Part shown: piece after piece, positions 43,251-53,090 of the stretch | Numbering within the stretch: the first letter of the stretch is position 1 | Layout of the letters: every line of letters starts with the position of its first letter | Assembly (NCBI RefSeq): GCF_014197245.1 | Contig: NZ_JACIFF010000008.1 | Coordinates: forward strand, 62,001 to 126,000 | Direction: 5' to 3' | DNA: 64,000 nucleotides | Source: Neolewinella aquimaris | GTDB taxonomy: Bacteria > Bacteroidota > Bacteroidia > Chitinophagales > Saprospiraceae | Notes under the pieces: generated by a model | What the model saw: the letters and a program-made list of their open reading frames with translations, nothing else | What the model was told of the DNA's origin: nothing | Databases searched by the model: none | Made by a program: the position numbers and the translations under genes

Positions 43251-45133
43251 GATTGAAACGCCTATACCTGAGCAATTATAAAAACCTTAATAACTTTGAG
43301 CTCAACTTCACGGGAAGCAGCTTCATTGACGTTTTTGTCGGGAAGAACGGGACGGGTAAGTCCAATATGTTTGAGGCGCTAATTGAGATTTTCCGGCAGT
43401 TGTATGAGCAGGATTATCTCACAGGCTTTGATTTTGAGCTGGAGTATGAAATTGAGGGGACGGATCAATTTATTGGTTGGGAATGGACAACAGAACGTTA
43501 CTACAAAATTGAAGATAATGAGAGAAAAGACGCCAGGAAGGTGTCTCGAAGCCTTTTACCAGACAACGTAATTCTGTACTATTCTGGGCACAATGAGAAA
43601 GTAGCCCGCTTGATTTCAGCCTATGAGGAAGGTTTCAAGCGAGAGCTAAAAGAAGCGAATGAAGGAGATATCAGAGAGTTCATAGGCATAGGGAAGGACT
43701 ATAAAGCCTTACTGCTGTCGGTTCTTCTACTACAGCCGGACGGCTGTAAGGCGAAAGAGTTTATTAAAGAAAAGCTAGGTATAGCCTCAATTGGAAAGGA
43801 GGTTTTTATTGCTTTAAAGCGCCCTTACTACGCCAGGAAAAGAGGGTACGAGGTAGATCGGTTTGATCCAAAGACCAGCTTCTGGAAAGCTCAAGGCATC
43901 ACAAGGACGCTTTTGGATCGCATTGATGGCGTGAAACGTGCTGTAGAGGAAAAGGCGCGTGATGACGGCTATCAAGCTCCAACAAATGCGACCAGCTACG
44001 ATGATGTTTACCAGTTGTATTTAGACCTCGAAGCATTTCAGCAGACCTTTGCCGACACGAGTTCTCAGGAATTATTCAATCAACTGGATAATCTGAGGAC
44101 GATTGAAATGCTGGATGATATTTCACTGAACCTGACGCTTACTGACGGGACAATATCTGAGGTTGACCATTTCAGTGATGGGCAGTTCCAGTCGATATAC
44201 ATATACACAATTGTAGAGCTTTTTCGGGGTAAGAACTGTCTTACCCTGCTGGATGAGCCGGATTCGTTTCTTCACCCGGAATGGCAATTTGACTTTTTGA
44301 AGCAGGTGTTCGAGATTGCTGACGATGCTATTGTACAGAATCACGTGCTGATGAGCAGCCATAGCGCTGTCACTCTAATCCCTCACGATAGTCGCAACGT
44401 GAATCTCTTTAACTTTATCGGTGATGGGGTGCGGTGCATCAATGTAAACAAGTCTTATGCGATCGAGCAGTTGTCCGCGCAGATGATCAAGTACTCTGAA
44501 GATGAGCAGATACTAAGCATAATTAACAGGATCAATGTCGAAGACAAGCCGATCTTGTTTACAGAAGGAAGCACGGACCCACGAATCTTGGAAATAGCCT
44601 GGAGCAAGTTGTACAATGTGCCGATTCCATTCCACATTGTATTTGCCTTTGGATGTGTTTACCTGCGACAATTGCTGCAGGATGAACGGATTCTAAATGA
44701 ACTTGATGGCCGCCCTGCCTTCGGATTATTCGACTTCGACACTGCTTACAATGAGTGGAACAGTGTAAGCACGGATGCTTTGCTCGAAGAAGATCCTTAT
44801 CGAGGATTAGCTAAGAAGGTAAAAGCTAAGAATAGCTTTGCTCTGCTATTGCCAGTTCCGAACATCCAAGATATAGAAAGGCAGGTCGTGGAAGACAAAG
44901 AACAAAAGACTACTTTCAAAGGCGAATCTGAACTTGAGATTGAGCACCTTTTTTATGGTGATCCACAAACTCACGATTTCTTTGACGTAATCAATAAGCC
45001 CGGTGGTGGAAGAATAATTGGGTTTCGTGATAGTCGAAAAACAGATTTTTCAAAAGACATTGTCCCGAAGATTAATGCTACGCATTTCGAAGTTTTCCGG
45101 CCGATGTTTGAGTTTATTAAGTCCCATATCTAA
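43247..45133 (+). CDS. ABC-type ATPase with C-terminal TOPRIM-like domain (OLD/fused-PARIS-like)
   Basis: The 628-aa product has an SMC/RecF-like ATPase: LSNYKNLNNFELNF, Walker A GKNGTGKSN (32-40) and Walker B LTLLDEPDSFLHPEWQF (about 331-347). A C-terminal region looks like a TOPRIM fold, with PILFTEGSTDPR (Glu440) and FGLFDFDTAYNE (Asp496, Asp498), and a later ELEIEHLFYGD. That is the arrangement of OLD nucleases and of the AriA-AriB fusion form of PARIS, in which an ATPase holds a DUF4435 nuclease. Its start overlaps the hsdS stop by 4 bp (ATGA), so it is made with the restriction enzyme. AT-rich composition fits acquisition with hsdS. I infer a defence effector; the exact family is unproven. 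Confidence 0.75.
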   Translation: MRLKRLYLSNYKNLNNFELNFTGSSFIDVFVGKNGTGKSNMFEALIEIFRQLYEQDYLTGFDFELEYEIEGTDQFIGWEWTTERYYKIEDNERKDARKVSRSLLPDNVILYYSGHNEKVARLISAYEEGFKRELKEANEGDIREFIGIGKDYKALLLSVLLLQPDGCKAKEFIKEKLGIASIGKEVFIALKRPYYARKRGYEVDRFDPKTSFWKAQGITRTLLDRIDGVKRAVEEKARDDGYQAPTNATSYDDVYQLYLDLEAFQQTFADTSSQELFNQLDNLRTIEMLDDISLNLTLTDGTISEVDHFSDGQFQSIYIYTIVELFRGKNCLTLLDEPDSFLHPEWQFDFLKQVFEIADDAIVQNHVLMSSHSAVTLIPHDSRNVNLFNFIGDGVRCINVNKSYAIEQLSAQMIKYSEDEQILSIINRINVEDKPILFTEGSTDPRILEIAWSKLYNVPIPFHIVFAFGCVYLRQLLQDERILNELDGRPAFGLFDFDTAYNEWNSVSTDALLEEDPYRGLAKKVKAKNSFALLLPVPNIQDIERQVVEDKEQKTTFKGESELEIEHLFYGDPQTHDFFDVINKPGGGRIIGFRDSRKTDFSKDIVPKINATHFEVFRPMFEFIKSHI

Positions 45134-46095
45134 ATCACCCTCCTTTACTCCATCCCCCTAGAAAAATTAGAATTGTCAAAATTAACGGAAGTCTATTTTT
45201 AATGACCGCCAGATACTTTGCAGTGACCCCCTACCCTCCTGGCCAGTTTCAAAAGTTGCCGTGCACGTCCACCGTTCTTTCTTTCCCAGTCTTGCCCTCC
45301 TTGATGACGAACTGATCCGACTGGATCTGATCTCACCGCAGCTAAAGGATGTCTTCATTTCATAGGCCGAAGTAGATACCAGCGTCGATCAACAGGGCGG
45401 TATTGTAGCGGCGGTCGGCCATCAGGTCCTTGATGAGGGTGTTGGCGTGTGTCCACCGGGGAGGGGCGGAGGCACTCTTGCATCGTGGTTTTGCCAAGTT
45501 CTTGAGGTACGGCCGGCAGGTTACAAAAGCCACCCATCACGCAGGGAAATAAAACCTGGAAAACAAAAACTAGGACACCGTTTAGCCTAACCATTTGAAC
45601 GACAGAGAAGTAAGTAAAGTTATTAGGTTATACTTCTACACAAAGTGTAACCTATGCATGGTAGGTCTATAACTAAGTAGGTTACTAAAATTTTCCAGCT
45701 ACCAATGGTGGCGCTTTTGTGGGGATAAGTTGCTGACCATTGCCCTGTATAATCAGCCCCTGTAGTCTAGTTCGTGAAAACGGCAACGTGCCAAGCCAGT
45801 GGCCCAAATTCTGAGGACTGGCGAGGCCAAAACCTACGCCATAGCCGCTAATGAACCCACAAGCGCATTGATGTAAAAATGCAGAAACCCGGGGATGGGT
45901 TGAAGGTATCAAATTACACACACTACCCCAAAGCTGCTTTACTCGAAGCACCCGATCACTTGAAGTTTTGTTGCTCCTCTTGATCCTGGGGTTCTTGCGT
46001 CAACCAACCTCGCCGTTTCCAGCATCCTAGCGAAAAAATTATTTGTCAGCGGTTACTTGGGGTTATCTTTCCAGACCGTATTTTAGTATCACAAA

Positions 46096-46117
46096 CTCCG
46101 CTGCTTACAAAGCGGAG
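46096..46117. other. Short hairpin
   Basis: CTCCGCT and AGCGGAG (46096-46102, 46111-46117) form a 7-bp stem with an 8-base loop. Confidence 0.35.
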
Positions 46118-46211
46118 GATTGCTGTTTGGACTATCATTCACCATGTTTTTCACTTGCCTTATGGAATGAATACCAACTACCTGGAGTCCACTTATTCGG
46201 ATGTTCTATTT

Positions 46212-46246
46212 GCTTCGCCAGTAGGTGCTGAGCATGCTGGCGAAGC
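46212..46246. other. Perfect 10-bp inverted repeat
   Basis: GCTTCGCCAG (46212-46221) and CTGGCGAAGC (46237-46246) pair perfectly across a 15-base loop. It is followed by TATATTT. It could be a terminator or an end of a decayed element. Confidence 0.45.
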
Positions 46247-46421
46247 TATATTTCGGACTTGGAAAGGGAACATATATCCCCTGGATAGCTGAGCAGCGGT
46301 CATTCTTGGAGCGGTCTGATCCAAATACGAAAGTTTCCTACGGACTTTTCGAGACCTAACAGATCAGGGTATCGAAGTGATATTCCTACAGTTCCCGACA
46401 CCGGGAAACAACACAACTGAC

Positions 46422-48182
46422 ATGAAATACCTTGCTTTCCTACTCGCCGGAATGATAATCCTTAGTTGTCAGAAGGAAGAGGACGAAATGTTATTGCCAA
46501 TAGAGGAGCTGCCGCTGGAAACGTTCGCTTTGTTGACCGATTCGAGTGTAGTGATGCAGATGCAGTACGTAGTGGTGTCGTCCGTGCAGGTAATTTTTAC
46601 GCAGAATGCGTACGCTGGTATGATAGGCGGCCGGGAGGTGGCGCTGACCAGATTGTCGGATCAAGAACTATTATTTTCTGTCCCGGATTCTATCGAAGGG
46701 GAAAGCACCCTGGAACTCTTAATAGGTAATCAGGTTGGAAGAATTGTTTTCACCATTCAGACGAATGAGATTAGAGACATAGAAGCCACCGTGAAGACAG
46801 AGTTAACCGACCCCCTGACCGATTTTTCTATGAGTATTGAGGATTTGCTAAAGGATAATACGTTACCGGATGCCGTAACTAATGACCTCAACTCCAGCAA
46901 TCAACTACTAAAAGATTATCTCGCTCAGTTTGCTATTCTTTCGTCGGATGAAAAGCTAGAGGTGGCACGCTTCTACCACGCCAACCCCTTATTCACCACC
47001 GATCACTTCAAAGTGCTGAAAAAAGCGAATCCTAACAGCAATCCGAATTACGACTGCTTTGCGGTCAACTCTAACAGGGTGATCATGACGACCCTAGCAA
47101 TATTGACTTTCGTAAATGGATTGGCATACCTTGGTGCTTCCTCTCCGATGGGTTCGGTTGCCGCTATGGCAGGTTTCGTGGCGGGTGTATATGCCGCGGT
47201 TTCTATCATCTCCGCCGCTCAGGAGCATTTGCTCCACGAGTGTTTTTTGCCATTTAAGCATGCGCTGGTGGATGCTACGGGAAGCGGAAGAGATCTGAAA
47301 GTCTATAACAATCGCTTTGAAGAATTTAGACTTATGGTTTCCGAGCGGCACTTGATTACATCCGATGCGAACGGTAAAAACACCCTACTCTCGAATACCG
47401 CCAATAAACTTAGTCTGGCACATGCAAGGTGGAAAGAATTGAAAAGGGGTTTGAACCGCGTGTTATCAACTTCCGGCAATTGGTTTATCAGTTGGTTTAA
47501 ATCTGCTCCCTTGCCGTATGAACCTATCACTTACGATTTAGAAGCACTTCCGAGCGAATCTGAAGAGCGGGAGAACGAGGGGGATGTAGACTTCATTTCT
47601 ATAACTGGTTTTCCCCCTGACGTGACGGTAAGTGTAGATGCACGAGCGGGGGATCCGCTGAAGTTGAGACTTGTGACGAGCAGTGGCGCCCTACCGAGGA
47701 AAGTATCGGGCAAGATCAAGTATAGTGACGGTGATTTTACTACTGAAGATTCCCTCAGCGTCACCATCTTTCCCGACGACCCGTGTTTGGATATATTCGC
47801 CCCAGAGATCGTCAGTTATACACTCGTTTGTGAAAACGGAGATTTGGTAATCTTGGTAGATTTTACCGCGGAAGGAAGGGGCTACTACCCAAGTGGCGGC
47901 TCGCTATGGTGCGATCCGGCAAATACTTGTTACCCATCGAGACTCTACTTTAGAAGTCCGGGAGCAGAGGAGTTTTCCATCGCCTACAACGGGTATGATG
48001 TAAAACTGAATTCCGGAAACTATAATGAAGGGACCATTGCCTTTAGGCTGAGAAGTGGACATTGTGCAATTCTACCTGGATTGACCCCTGTCGAGGTTTT
48101 AGCAAATCGATATCCTGGGTATGAGTGGAAAATAGAGCTGATTCAGGCATGTGATTTGCGTTCAAACACCATATCTTTTTAG
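46422..48182 (+). CDS. Orphan lipoprotein with internal hydrophobic segments
   Basis: The 586-aa product starts with a lipoprotein signal (MIILSCQ). An N-terminal beta-rich domain (about 20-120; SVQVIFTQNAYAGMIGGREVALTRL) is reminiscent of IPT/TIG folds. A central part (about 225-285) contains two hydrophobic helices (VIMTTLAILTFVNGLAYLGA, SVAAMAGFVAGVYAAVSII), odd for a lipoprotein. The C-terminal third is beta-rich with several Cys residues. I do not recognise the family. AT-richer codon use than the neighbours and flanking pseudogenes suggest recent acquisition. The upstream start at 46377 gives no signal peptide, so I use 46422. Confidence 0.6.
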   Translation: MKYLAFLLAGMIILSCQKEEDEMLLPIEELPLETFALLTDSSVVMQMQYVVVSSVQVIFTQNAYAGMIGGREVALTRLSDQELLFSVPDSIEGESTLELLIGNQVGRIVFTIQTNEIRDIEATVKTELTDPLTDFSMSIEDLLKDNTLPDAVTNDLNSSNQLLKDYLAQFAILSSDEKLEVARFYHANPLFTTDHFKVLKKANPNSNPNYDCFAVNSNRVIMTTLAILTFVNGLAYLGASSPMGSVAAMAGFVAGVYAAVSIISAAQEHLLHECFLPFKHALVDATGSGRDLKVYNNRFEEFRLMVSERHLITSDANGKNTLLSNTANKLSLAHARWKELKRGLNRVLSTSGNWFISWFKSAPLPYEPITYDLEALPSESEERENEGDVDFISITGFPPDVTVSVDARAGDPLKLRLVTSSGALPRKVSGKIKYSDGDFTTEDSLSVTIFPDDPCLDIFAPEIVSYTLVCENGDLVILVDFTAEGRGYYPSGGSLWCDPANTCYPSRLYFRSPGAEEFSIAYNGYDVKLNSGNYNEGTIAFRLRSGHCAILPGLTPVEVLANRYPGYEWKIELIQACDLRSNTISF

Positions 48183-48377
48183 GATGGCAGGGAAAGCTCT
48201 GAGGTTTTCTTGAATTGGCCGGTGAGGGTCAGGCCGTCCGCTATAATGCCTTGGGTTTTCAAAAAATGGAACTCAGTTGGTTATTGACAGCTAGGCTGGT
48301 AAGGGGCGATCCGGGGCTTAAGTTGGAAACAGGTAACATAAGCCCCTTTAAGGCTTCACACCAGCTCCCTCACCCCC

Positions 48378-48600
48378 TAATGTACCCGGTCAAACGCCTC
48401 CACCGTCAACAACTGCGCCGTCCGCACGTAGATGTCCGTCGTGTTCGACTGCTCGTGGCCTAGCAGCGGCCCCAGTTTCTTCCGTACCTCCCGGGAAACG
48501 TGCTTGCTCTGTTCGCAGGTCTCCAGACCAGATTTCCGAAACAGGCGAGCGACTTGTTTACCGAGGGCGGTTACGTCTTCTATACAGGAAGCAATATATG
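48378..48600 (-). pseudogene. Tyrosine integrase C-terminal remnant
   Basis: A reverse frame reads VRKKLGPLLGHEQSNTTDIY followed by VRTAQ and VEAFDRV. This resembles the end of phage/XerC-type integrases, with the conserved LGH, TT and nucleophile Tyr. The upstream catalytic Arg and His-x-x-Arg parts are missing, so it is a fragment. Confidence 0.5.
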
Positions 48601-48645
48601 GATGAGTTGGGCTTGGGAAATTCTTCCTTAAGATTAGTCTGGTCG

Positions 48646-49520
48646 TCACCAACCCCGCTTGTCCCGGGTGCGGTCCAGCAGGTACTGTTGTTCCTCGGTC
48701 TTACAATAATGAGCTAAGATCTCGGGAGCCTTTATGGTGAGGTAATCGAGCATTTCGCTATTGCTGTACTGTTGCTCCTGCAACTGGCGGAGCATGATTT
48801 GCAAGGCGGAGATGGTTTCCAATTCCGGAGCCGTCGCGAAGTCACGCATGGTAGGGCGATCGGGGGGCGGATCAAACTTTATACGAAACTCCTTGGCCGT
48901 CATCTTCCACATCGCCAGGTTGACGATGTCAGCGTGCATCTGCGAAAGCTTACGTTTAATCAGGGTGGTGCGGTCGCCAGGAATTGCGATGTCGGTCATG
49001 GCCGGAGGGGGCGATGGAATGGCCCGGTCCTGATTTGCCTGGGTAATGAAGCCGTAACTCTTCGCGGCCAATTCCCGGGCGAAGCGCAGCTGCAGGTGCT
49101 CCCGCCCGGCGACCAAGTCGTTCCACTTACGGAAAGCTTCGATGGTGAGGACGTAGAATTCCGGGCTCAGCCAATTGGCAAAGTGAATGCTCCAGTCAAT
49201 GTGCGCGAAGGTTCCCCCGTAGCGGCCGCGACGGGCATAGATGCCAGTCGCGCCGGCGTCGACGAGATCCTGTACGCTAAGCGTAAAGGTGTTTTCCCCT
49301 GCGCGATTTTTAAACCCCCCGAAATCGGGGGGTTTAGAATCCGAGCAGTTCCGCAGTTCCCAGGCCTGAAAGAACTGGTCCTGGCCGAGGTCCGCATCCA
49401 CCGTTCGATGAGTCGGTTGGGCTGATTGGCGTCCTATTTCCGGGCCATGTCCGTGAGGCAGACAAAGCCACTCTTCTTGACAATACCGATCGCTTTCTCG
49501 CCAATATTTATGCTGGATGC
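48646..49520 (-). pseudogene. KilA-N-domain protein, frameshifted
   Basis: The reverse strand encodes a KilA-N domain: IVKKSGFVCLTDMAR (around 49445-49495), then LIERWMRTSAR, and in another frame FQAWELRN and NTFTLSVQDLVDAGATGIYA, RYGGTFAHIDWSIHFANWLS, FYVLTIEAFRKW. After that comes a helical C-terminal part. A stop codon follows MAR and at least one frameshift separates the first blocks, so the gene is broken. KilA-N proteins bind DNA and occur in phages and mobile elements. A second broken KilA-N gene lies at 62.2 kb. Confidence 0.75.
49311..49336. other. Strong hairpin inside the KilA-N remnant
   Basis: TAAACCCCCCGA and TCGGGGGGTTTA pair over 12 bp with a 2-base loop. It sits in the broken coding region. 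Confidence 0.5.
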
Positions 49521-49548
49521 CATGTATTGTTGTGTCTGCCCACGACAT

Positions 49549-49734
49549 ACGACAAAATTTTGAGGTTCATACTTTGCTTTTGATTACGAATTTCGAGGAA
49601 TAATAGCTGCTGATTCCCTGTTTAAGGGTGCTTTTTGGCCTTTGAGCTTCGCTCTCTGGCTACAAGGCGCGGTTATTATTTATCAATGCCAACCAGCTTT
49701 TTCCTAAGATCGGTAGTGGGAGGCGGATAGCCTA
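49549..49734. other. Intergenic, AT-rich
   Basis: No gene or motif recognised between the KilA-N remnant and the protease remnant. Confidence 0.4.
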
Positions 49735-49975
49735 CCGTGGGGCGATGACTACACCCGACAATGCCGTCATCGATCCTATCGCCGCCGTTTACAGCGGGAA
49801 TAATACCGGCGTAACCCCGGACATCGAAGTGCTGCAAGACGCCAAAGCTCTCCGTGAAGGCCCTGACCCCAGCTGGAACGGGCGTTGAAGGAGGTGCTCT
49901 AAATGCTGGAGGAACAGTCGTACCCCGGAGGTGGTAAATCCGCCTTATCCCGTACCGACGTGGGTAAGCGGTGAG
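49735..49975 (+). pseudogene. Tricorn-type (S41) protease C-terminal remnant
   Basis: The plus strand reads NNTGVTPDIEVLQDAKALRE, then after a +1 shift DPQLERALKEVL, a stop codon, and MLEEQSYP with VNPPYPVP in a third register. This matches the C-terminal end of tricorn protease homologues (GVTPDIEV, GRDPQLE, PP-P tail). Only the last ~70 codons remain and they contain a stop and frameshifts. Confidence 0.6.
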
Positions 49976-52378
49976 CTACAAGCGCTTGCGGATATCTTCC
50001 GCTCCGGTCACCCGGGCCCGCTTCTCCTTCACCCGCTCGTCACCAAACGGAGTGGTCAGGGTGAGTCGCAGCTGTGGTTCGGAGAAGTTACTGAAGCCGT
50101 AGGTACTTATGCCTTCCCAGGGTGCATCGTACCGCCAATCAAGACGGCCGAGGGTATTCGTGGGGTCCTGGACGGAAAGGCTGACAGAGGTGCCCCTTTC
50201 AAATTTCTTTTGGAGCCCTAAATTTAAGTAGGGATAGGCGTATTGCACCTGGTCACCGAGAAGGAAATCGCTTTGGTAACGGCCATCAATGCTGGCCAAC
50301 CACCCCTTACCCATGGAGAAGGTCGCGTTGAATTGGGCGGAGAAGGTCATCATATCATTGGTGAAGACCGATGGCCTGCCCTCCTCATCCTCTACCCGAT
50401 GGTAGCGAAGACCGAGCGTGCCGTTCATGTCCCACCAGCTAGTAAGACTGCTATTGGTACTCAGCTCCAGGGACAAGAGATCGGCCCGGTCAAGATTGTC
50501 CGGGTACACGATTTGGAGGTGGCGGGGCTTATTTACCGTATTTTGGAAGAAGATATCGTTCTGGCTACGGGTATAGGAGAGGGACAATATCGAAGCACGC
50601 CACTGCAAAGCCAACCGTATGGTGCTACCAAAGGCCGGTTGCAGGGTCGGGTTGGCATAGGCAAAAAAGGTTGGGTCGAAGAACATAAAGACTGCAGCCA
50701 TCATAAAGAATGGAGGACGGGTTACGCTCCGGTTGAAGCTCAGCTGCACGGTAGTATTCGTGTCCAAGTCGTAGTTCAGTCGGACCAGGGGAAACAAATT
50801 GTTCCAGGTTAGATCCACATCTAGGTTCTCCAGGCTGGTCTCCAGGCGGTAGCTATAATGCTCGAAGCGCAAGCCAATTTCCCCGTGTAAGCGCGCGGAA
50901 AATTGTGACTGCAGGGATACGTAAGCGGCCAGGATTCGTTCTGATACGGAATCGGTTCTGGTGAACAGGTCTCCGGTTTCCCACTCCTCCCCGCCATTTT
51001 TAAATACGCGGCTCCGGCTGACGATGTCGCTGAACGTGCCCTTGACTCCCGTTTCCAGTTGCTTGCCCTTGCCCAGTTCGAGCTTATGGTCGATCCGCCC
51101 GGTCCATATCTTCACCGGGGTCTTTCGGTCACCATTGAACCTGGTTCCGGCCAGCGAATCCCGGCCGGTCAAGCTACTTTCATTCGTGAACCGTATTCCT
51201 GCGTAATCGAGGTCGACCGTAAGCTGGCCACCTGCACCTAGGTCGCGTTGCAGATTAAGATTAGCAAAACCATTGCTACTCGAGTTCATGGACTCCAGGA
51301 TATACAGGGTAGAAGTCACCGGTTGACCATTTTCAAAGGCGGCGGACTGGCTGCTCGAAGGCAGCGTAAGACCCCTAGAATGGGACAAACTCGTGCCTCC
51401 ACCCAGGATGGTTTTAGGCCCCAGCTCAAGATCAAAACCCAAACTACCCGAATGAGATTGCAGGTGGTCTTCCGATCGATTCCAATTGTTCTCGTAGAAA
51501 TAGCGGGTTCCCTGGTATTTATAATCGCGGTAATGCAAGGCATAAGTATTCCTCCTATAATTGAGATTATAGTTATAGTCTCCGAAGAGGTTAATCTTCC
51601 CGTAGCGACTATTAAGTCGCAATCCGGCTATGGCCTTCGGGCCTCTGCCGTAGCCCCCGGTCAGGGATAGATCACCCCGAGTGCCAGTGGATGAAGTGCT
51701 GCGCATTACGATCCTGATGATTCCCGCTACTCCGCTGGCGTCGTACTTGGACGGTGGCTGGTGAATGATCTCGATGGCCTCTATACTCTCCGCCGGCATG
51801 GCTTCCAGCCGGGCGAAAATGACCGCTGCCGGCGCCCGTTGGACCCGGTCACCAATCATCAGCAGTACTTCGCCCCGGCTACCAAGTGAGATGCTGCTAT
51901 TCTGATGGTTGACTAACACGCCCGGAGCTTTTTGCAGCACCTGCAGCGCATTATTGCCGCTGAGGGCGGGGGTGGCCGTGACGTTCATCACCAGGCGGTC
52001 GGTCCGCTGTTCAAAGAGCAATTTTCGCCCACGGACGGTCACCTCGGAGAGCGTTTCCCCGATCGGCTCAACGGTGATTTCATAATGCAGTACCGTAGGA
52101 TCTACGGGGGTGTAGATTTCGGCGTAGCCAAGTGCTATCACCTTCAGTGTGGCGTTTTCCAGCCGAGAAAACACCAGGCGAAAGGTTCCAGAACTATCCG
52201 TCGTGGTTCCGCTCTGAAAGCTGGAATCCAAAGCCGAAAGGAGCACGACGTGTCCATATGGCACTCCGGCACCTCCGGAGTCAATCACGGTTCCGGTTAT
52301 TACCTGACTGCTTACCGGGAGCGTAAGGAGAACTATGGCAATTATTGAGCTATAGTGGAAGGTTGACGTGGCATACAT
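49976..52378 (-). CDS. Outer-membrane beta-barrel family receptor with carboxypeptidase-like domain
   Basis: The 800-aa product has a signal peptide (about 1-24), a CarboxypepD_reg-like domain (25-110: ITGTVIDSGGAGVPYGHVVLL), a plug (about 115-235: EVTVRGRKLLFEQRTDRLVMN, QVLQKAPGVLV, EIIHQPPSKYDASGVAGII) and a large barrel of the OMP_b-brl_3 type. It is TonB-receptor-like but has no SusD neighbour; the substrate is unknown. It is intact inside a zone of pseudogenes. Confidence 0.88.
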   Translation of the reverse strand: MYATSTFHYSSIIAIVLLTLPVSSQVITGTVIDSGGAGVPYGHVVLLSALDSSFQSGTTTDSSGTFRLVFSRLENATLKVIALGYAEIYTPVDPTVLHYEITVEPIGETLSEVTVRGRKLLFEQRTDRLVMNVTATPALSGNNALQVLQKAPGVLVNHQNSSISLGSRGEVLLMIGDRVQRAPAAVIFARLEAMPAESIEAIEIIHQPPSKYDASGVAGIIRIVMRSTSSTGTRGDLSLTGGYGRGPKAIAGLRLNSRYGKINLFGDYNYNLNYRRNTYALHYRDYKYQGTRYFYENNWNRSEDHLQSHSGSLGFDLELGPKTILGGGTSLSHSRGLTLPSSSQSAAFENGQPVTSTLYILESMNSSSNGFANLNLQRDLGAGGQLTVDLDYAGIRFTNESSLTGRDSLAGTRFNGDRKTPVKIWTGRIDHKLELGKGKQLETGVKGTFSDIVSRSRVFKNGGEEWETGDLFTRTDSVSERILAAYVSLQSQFSARLHGEIGLRFEHYSYRLETSLENLDVDLTWNNLFPLVRLNYDLDTNTTVQLSFNRSVTRPPFFMMAAVFMFFDPTFFAYANPTLQPAFGSTIRLALQWRASILSLSYTRSQNDIFFQNTVNKPRHLQIVYPDNLDRADLLSLELSTNSSLTSWWDMNGTLGLRYHRVEDEEGRPSVFTNDMMTFSAQFNATFSMGKGWLASIDGRYQSDFLLGDQVQYAYPYLNLGLQKKFERGTSVSLSVQDPTNTLGRLDWRYDAPWEGISTYGFSNFSEPQLRLTLTTPFGDERVKEKRARVTGAEDIRKRL

Positions 52379-52867
52379 GGATGTATTGCTTAGTGGACTA
52401 TCTTAATTTACGGCCCGTACCTGACTCGGAGCCATTGATTTTGCCAAAGTGATAAAATAACTTAGGAGGGTTATGGAGTAATCACTTCCAGGTAGGGAGG
52501 GTGCTGCTCGATTGGTGGGGAAAGCGGAATTCAGGCCCATCTTGCCTAAAGTTTGGCCTTCACTCCCGCCGCCACACCCTGCAGCGCGAAACAGTCCGGC
52601 AGGGCAACAGAAAATCGCGGGGGGCTTCATAGCGCTACAAGCGACTACCTCACCACTTGAGTTAACCACGTGCATCGCCAGCCCCAGGTACCGCAGCACA
52701 CCCCTGGGGTGGATCGGTCGAGCCACCGCGCCAGAATTTAAATGTTGTGAGGCTGGGGTTGAAACGCCTGTTTTTCAGCGCTTTACGAAAGATGAAGTTC
52801 TGTGGGTGGTGCTCCAACAGCCGAAAGGCAGCTGCTACGGTGACAAGGGAATTTATCCTCCATCTTT
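52379..52867. other. Degraded non-coding region
   Basis: About 490 bp without a recognisable gene. Reverse-strand open frames here give low-complexity text with no family resemblance. Confidence 0.4.
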
Positions 52868-53085
52868 GTTGAGCTATAGCAACAGGTGTGATCTTGCGTC
52901 CAATTGCTGAAGCAGTAGTGGACCACCTCCCAGGACGGGAATTGTCGATCCAGGTTGCGCCTCTGTCAGCAGGTGTACGTGATCCACAGGCTGGCATTGG
53001 AAACGTCACGCAAGTCGTGTGTGCGTTTGCGTCGAATAGGCAGAAAGGGTTTAACTCAATACCACTGGCTGTCGGTTAACCGAGC
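52868..53085 (-). mobile_element. IS5-family transposase remnant
   Basis: The reverse strand reads RLTDSQWY, a stop, VKPFLPI, HDLRDV, later RRNLDRQFPSWEVVHYCFS. It parallels the N-terminus of the intact transposase at 55770 (RLTDSQWDEVKALLPI, HNLRDVFDA, WRNLESQFPPWKTVHYYFS). Internal stops show it is dead. It is a different, diverged copy. Confidence 0.75.
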
Positions 53086-53090
53086 TTCCC

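Larger units (their letters stand above)
45134..46421. other. Gene-poor degraded region
   Basis: No intact gene is supported in about 1.3 kb. A reverse-strand frame at 45355-45594 starts with a signal-peptide-like MVRLNGVLVFVF. In another frame the strand 45365-45450 reads ANTLIKDLMADRRYNTALLI, so a decayed secreted-protein gene is likely. A second reverse frame at 45685-45951 has no recognisable content. Hairpins are present at 46096-46117 and 46212-46246. Confidence 0.5.

Noticed and set aside
45685-45951. 88-codon minus-strand frame as a gene
   Set aside because: No signal peptide, domain or family resemblance, and it lies in a degraded stretch.
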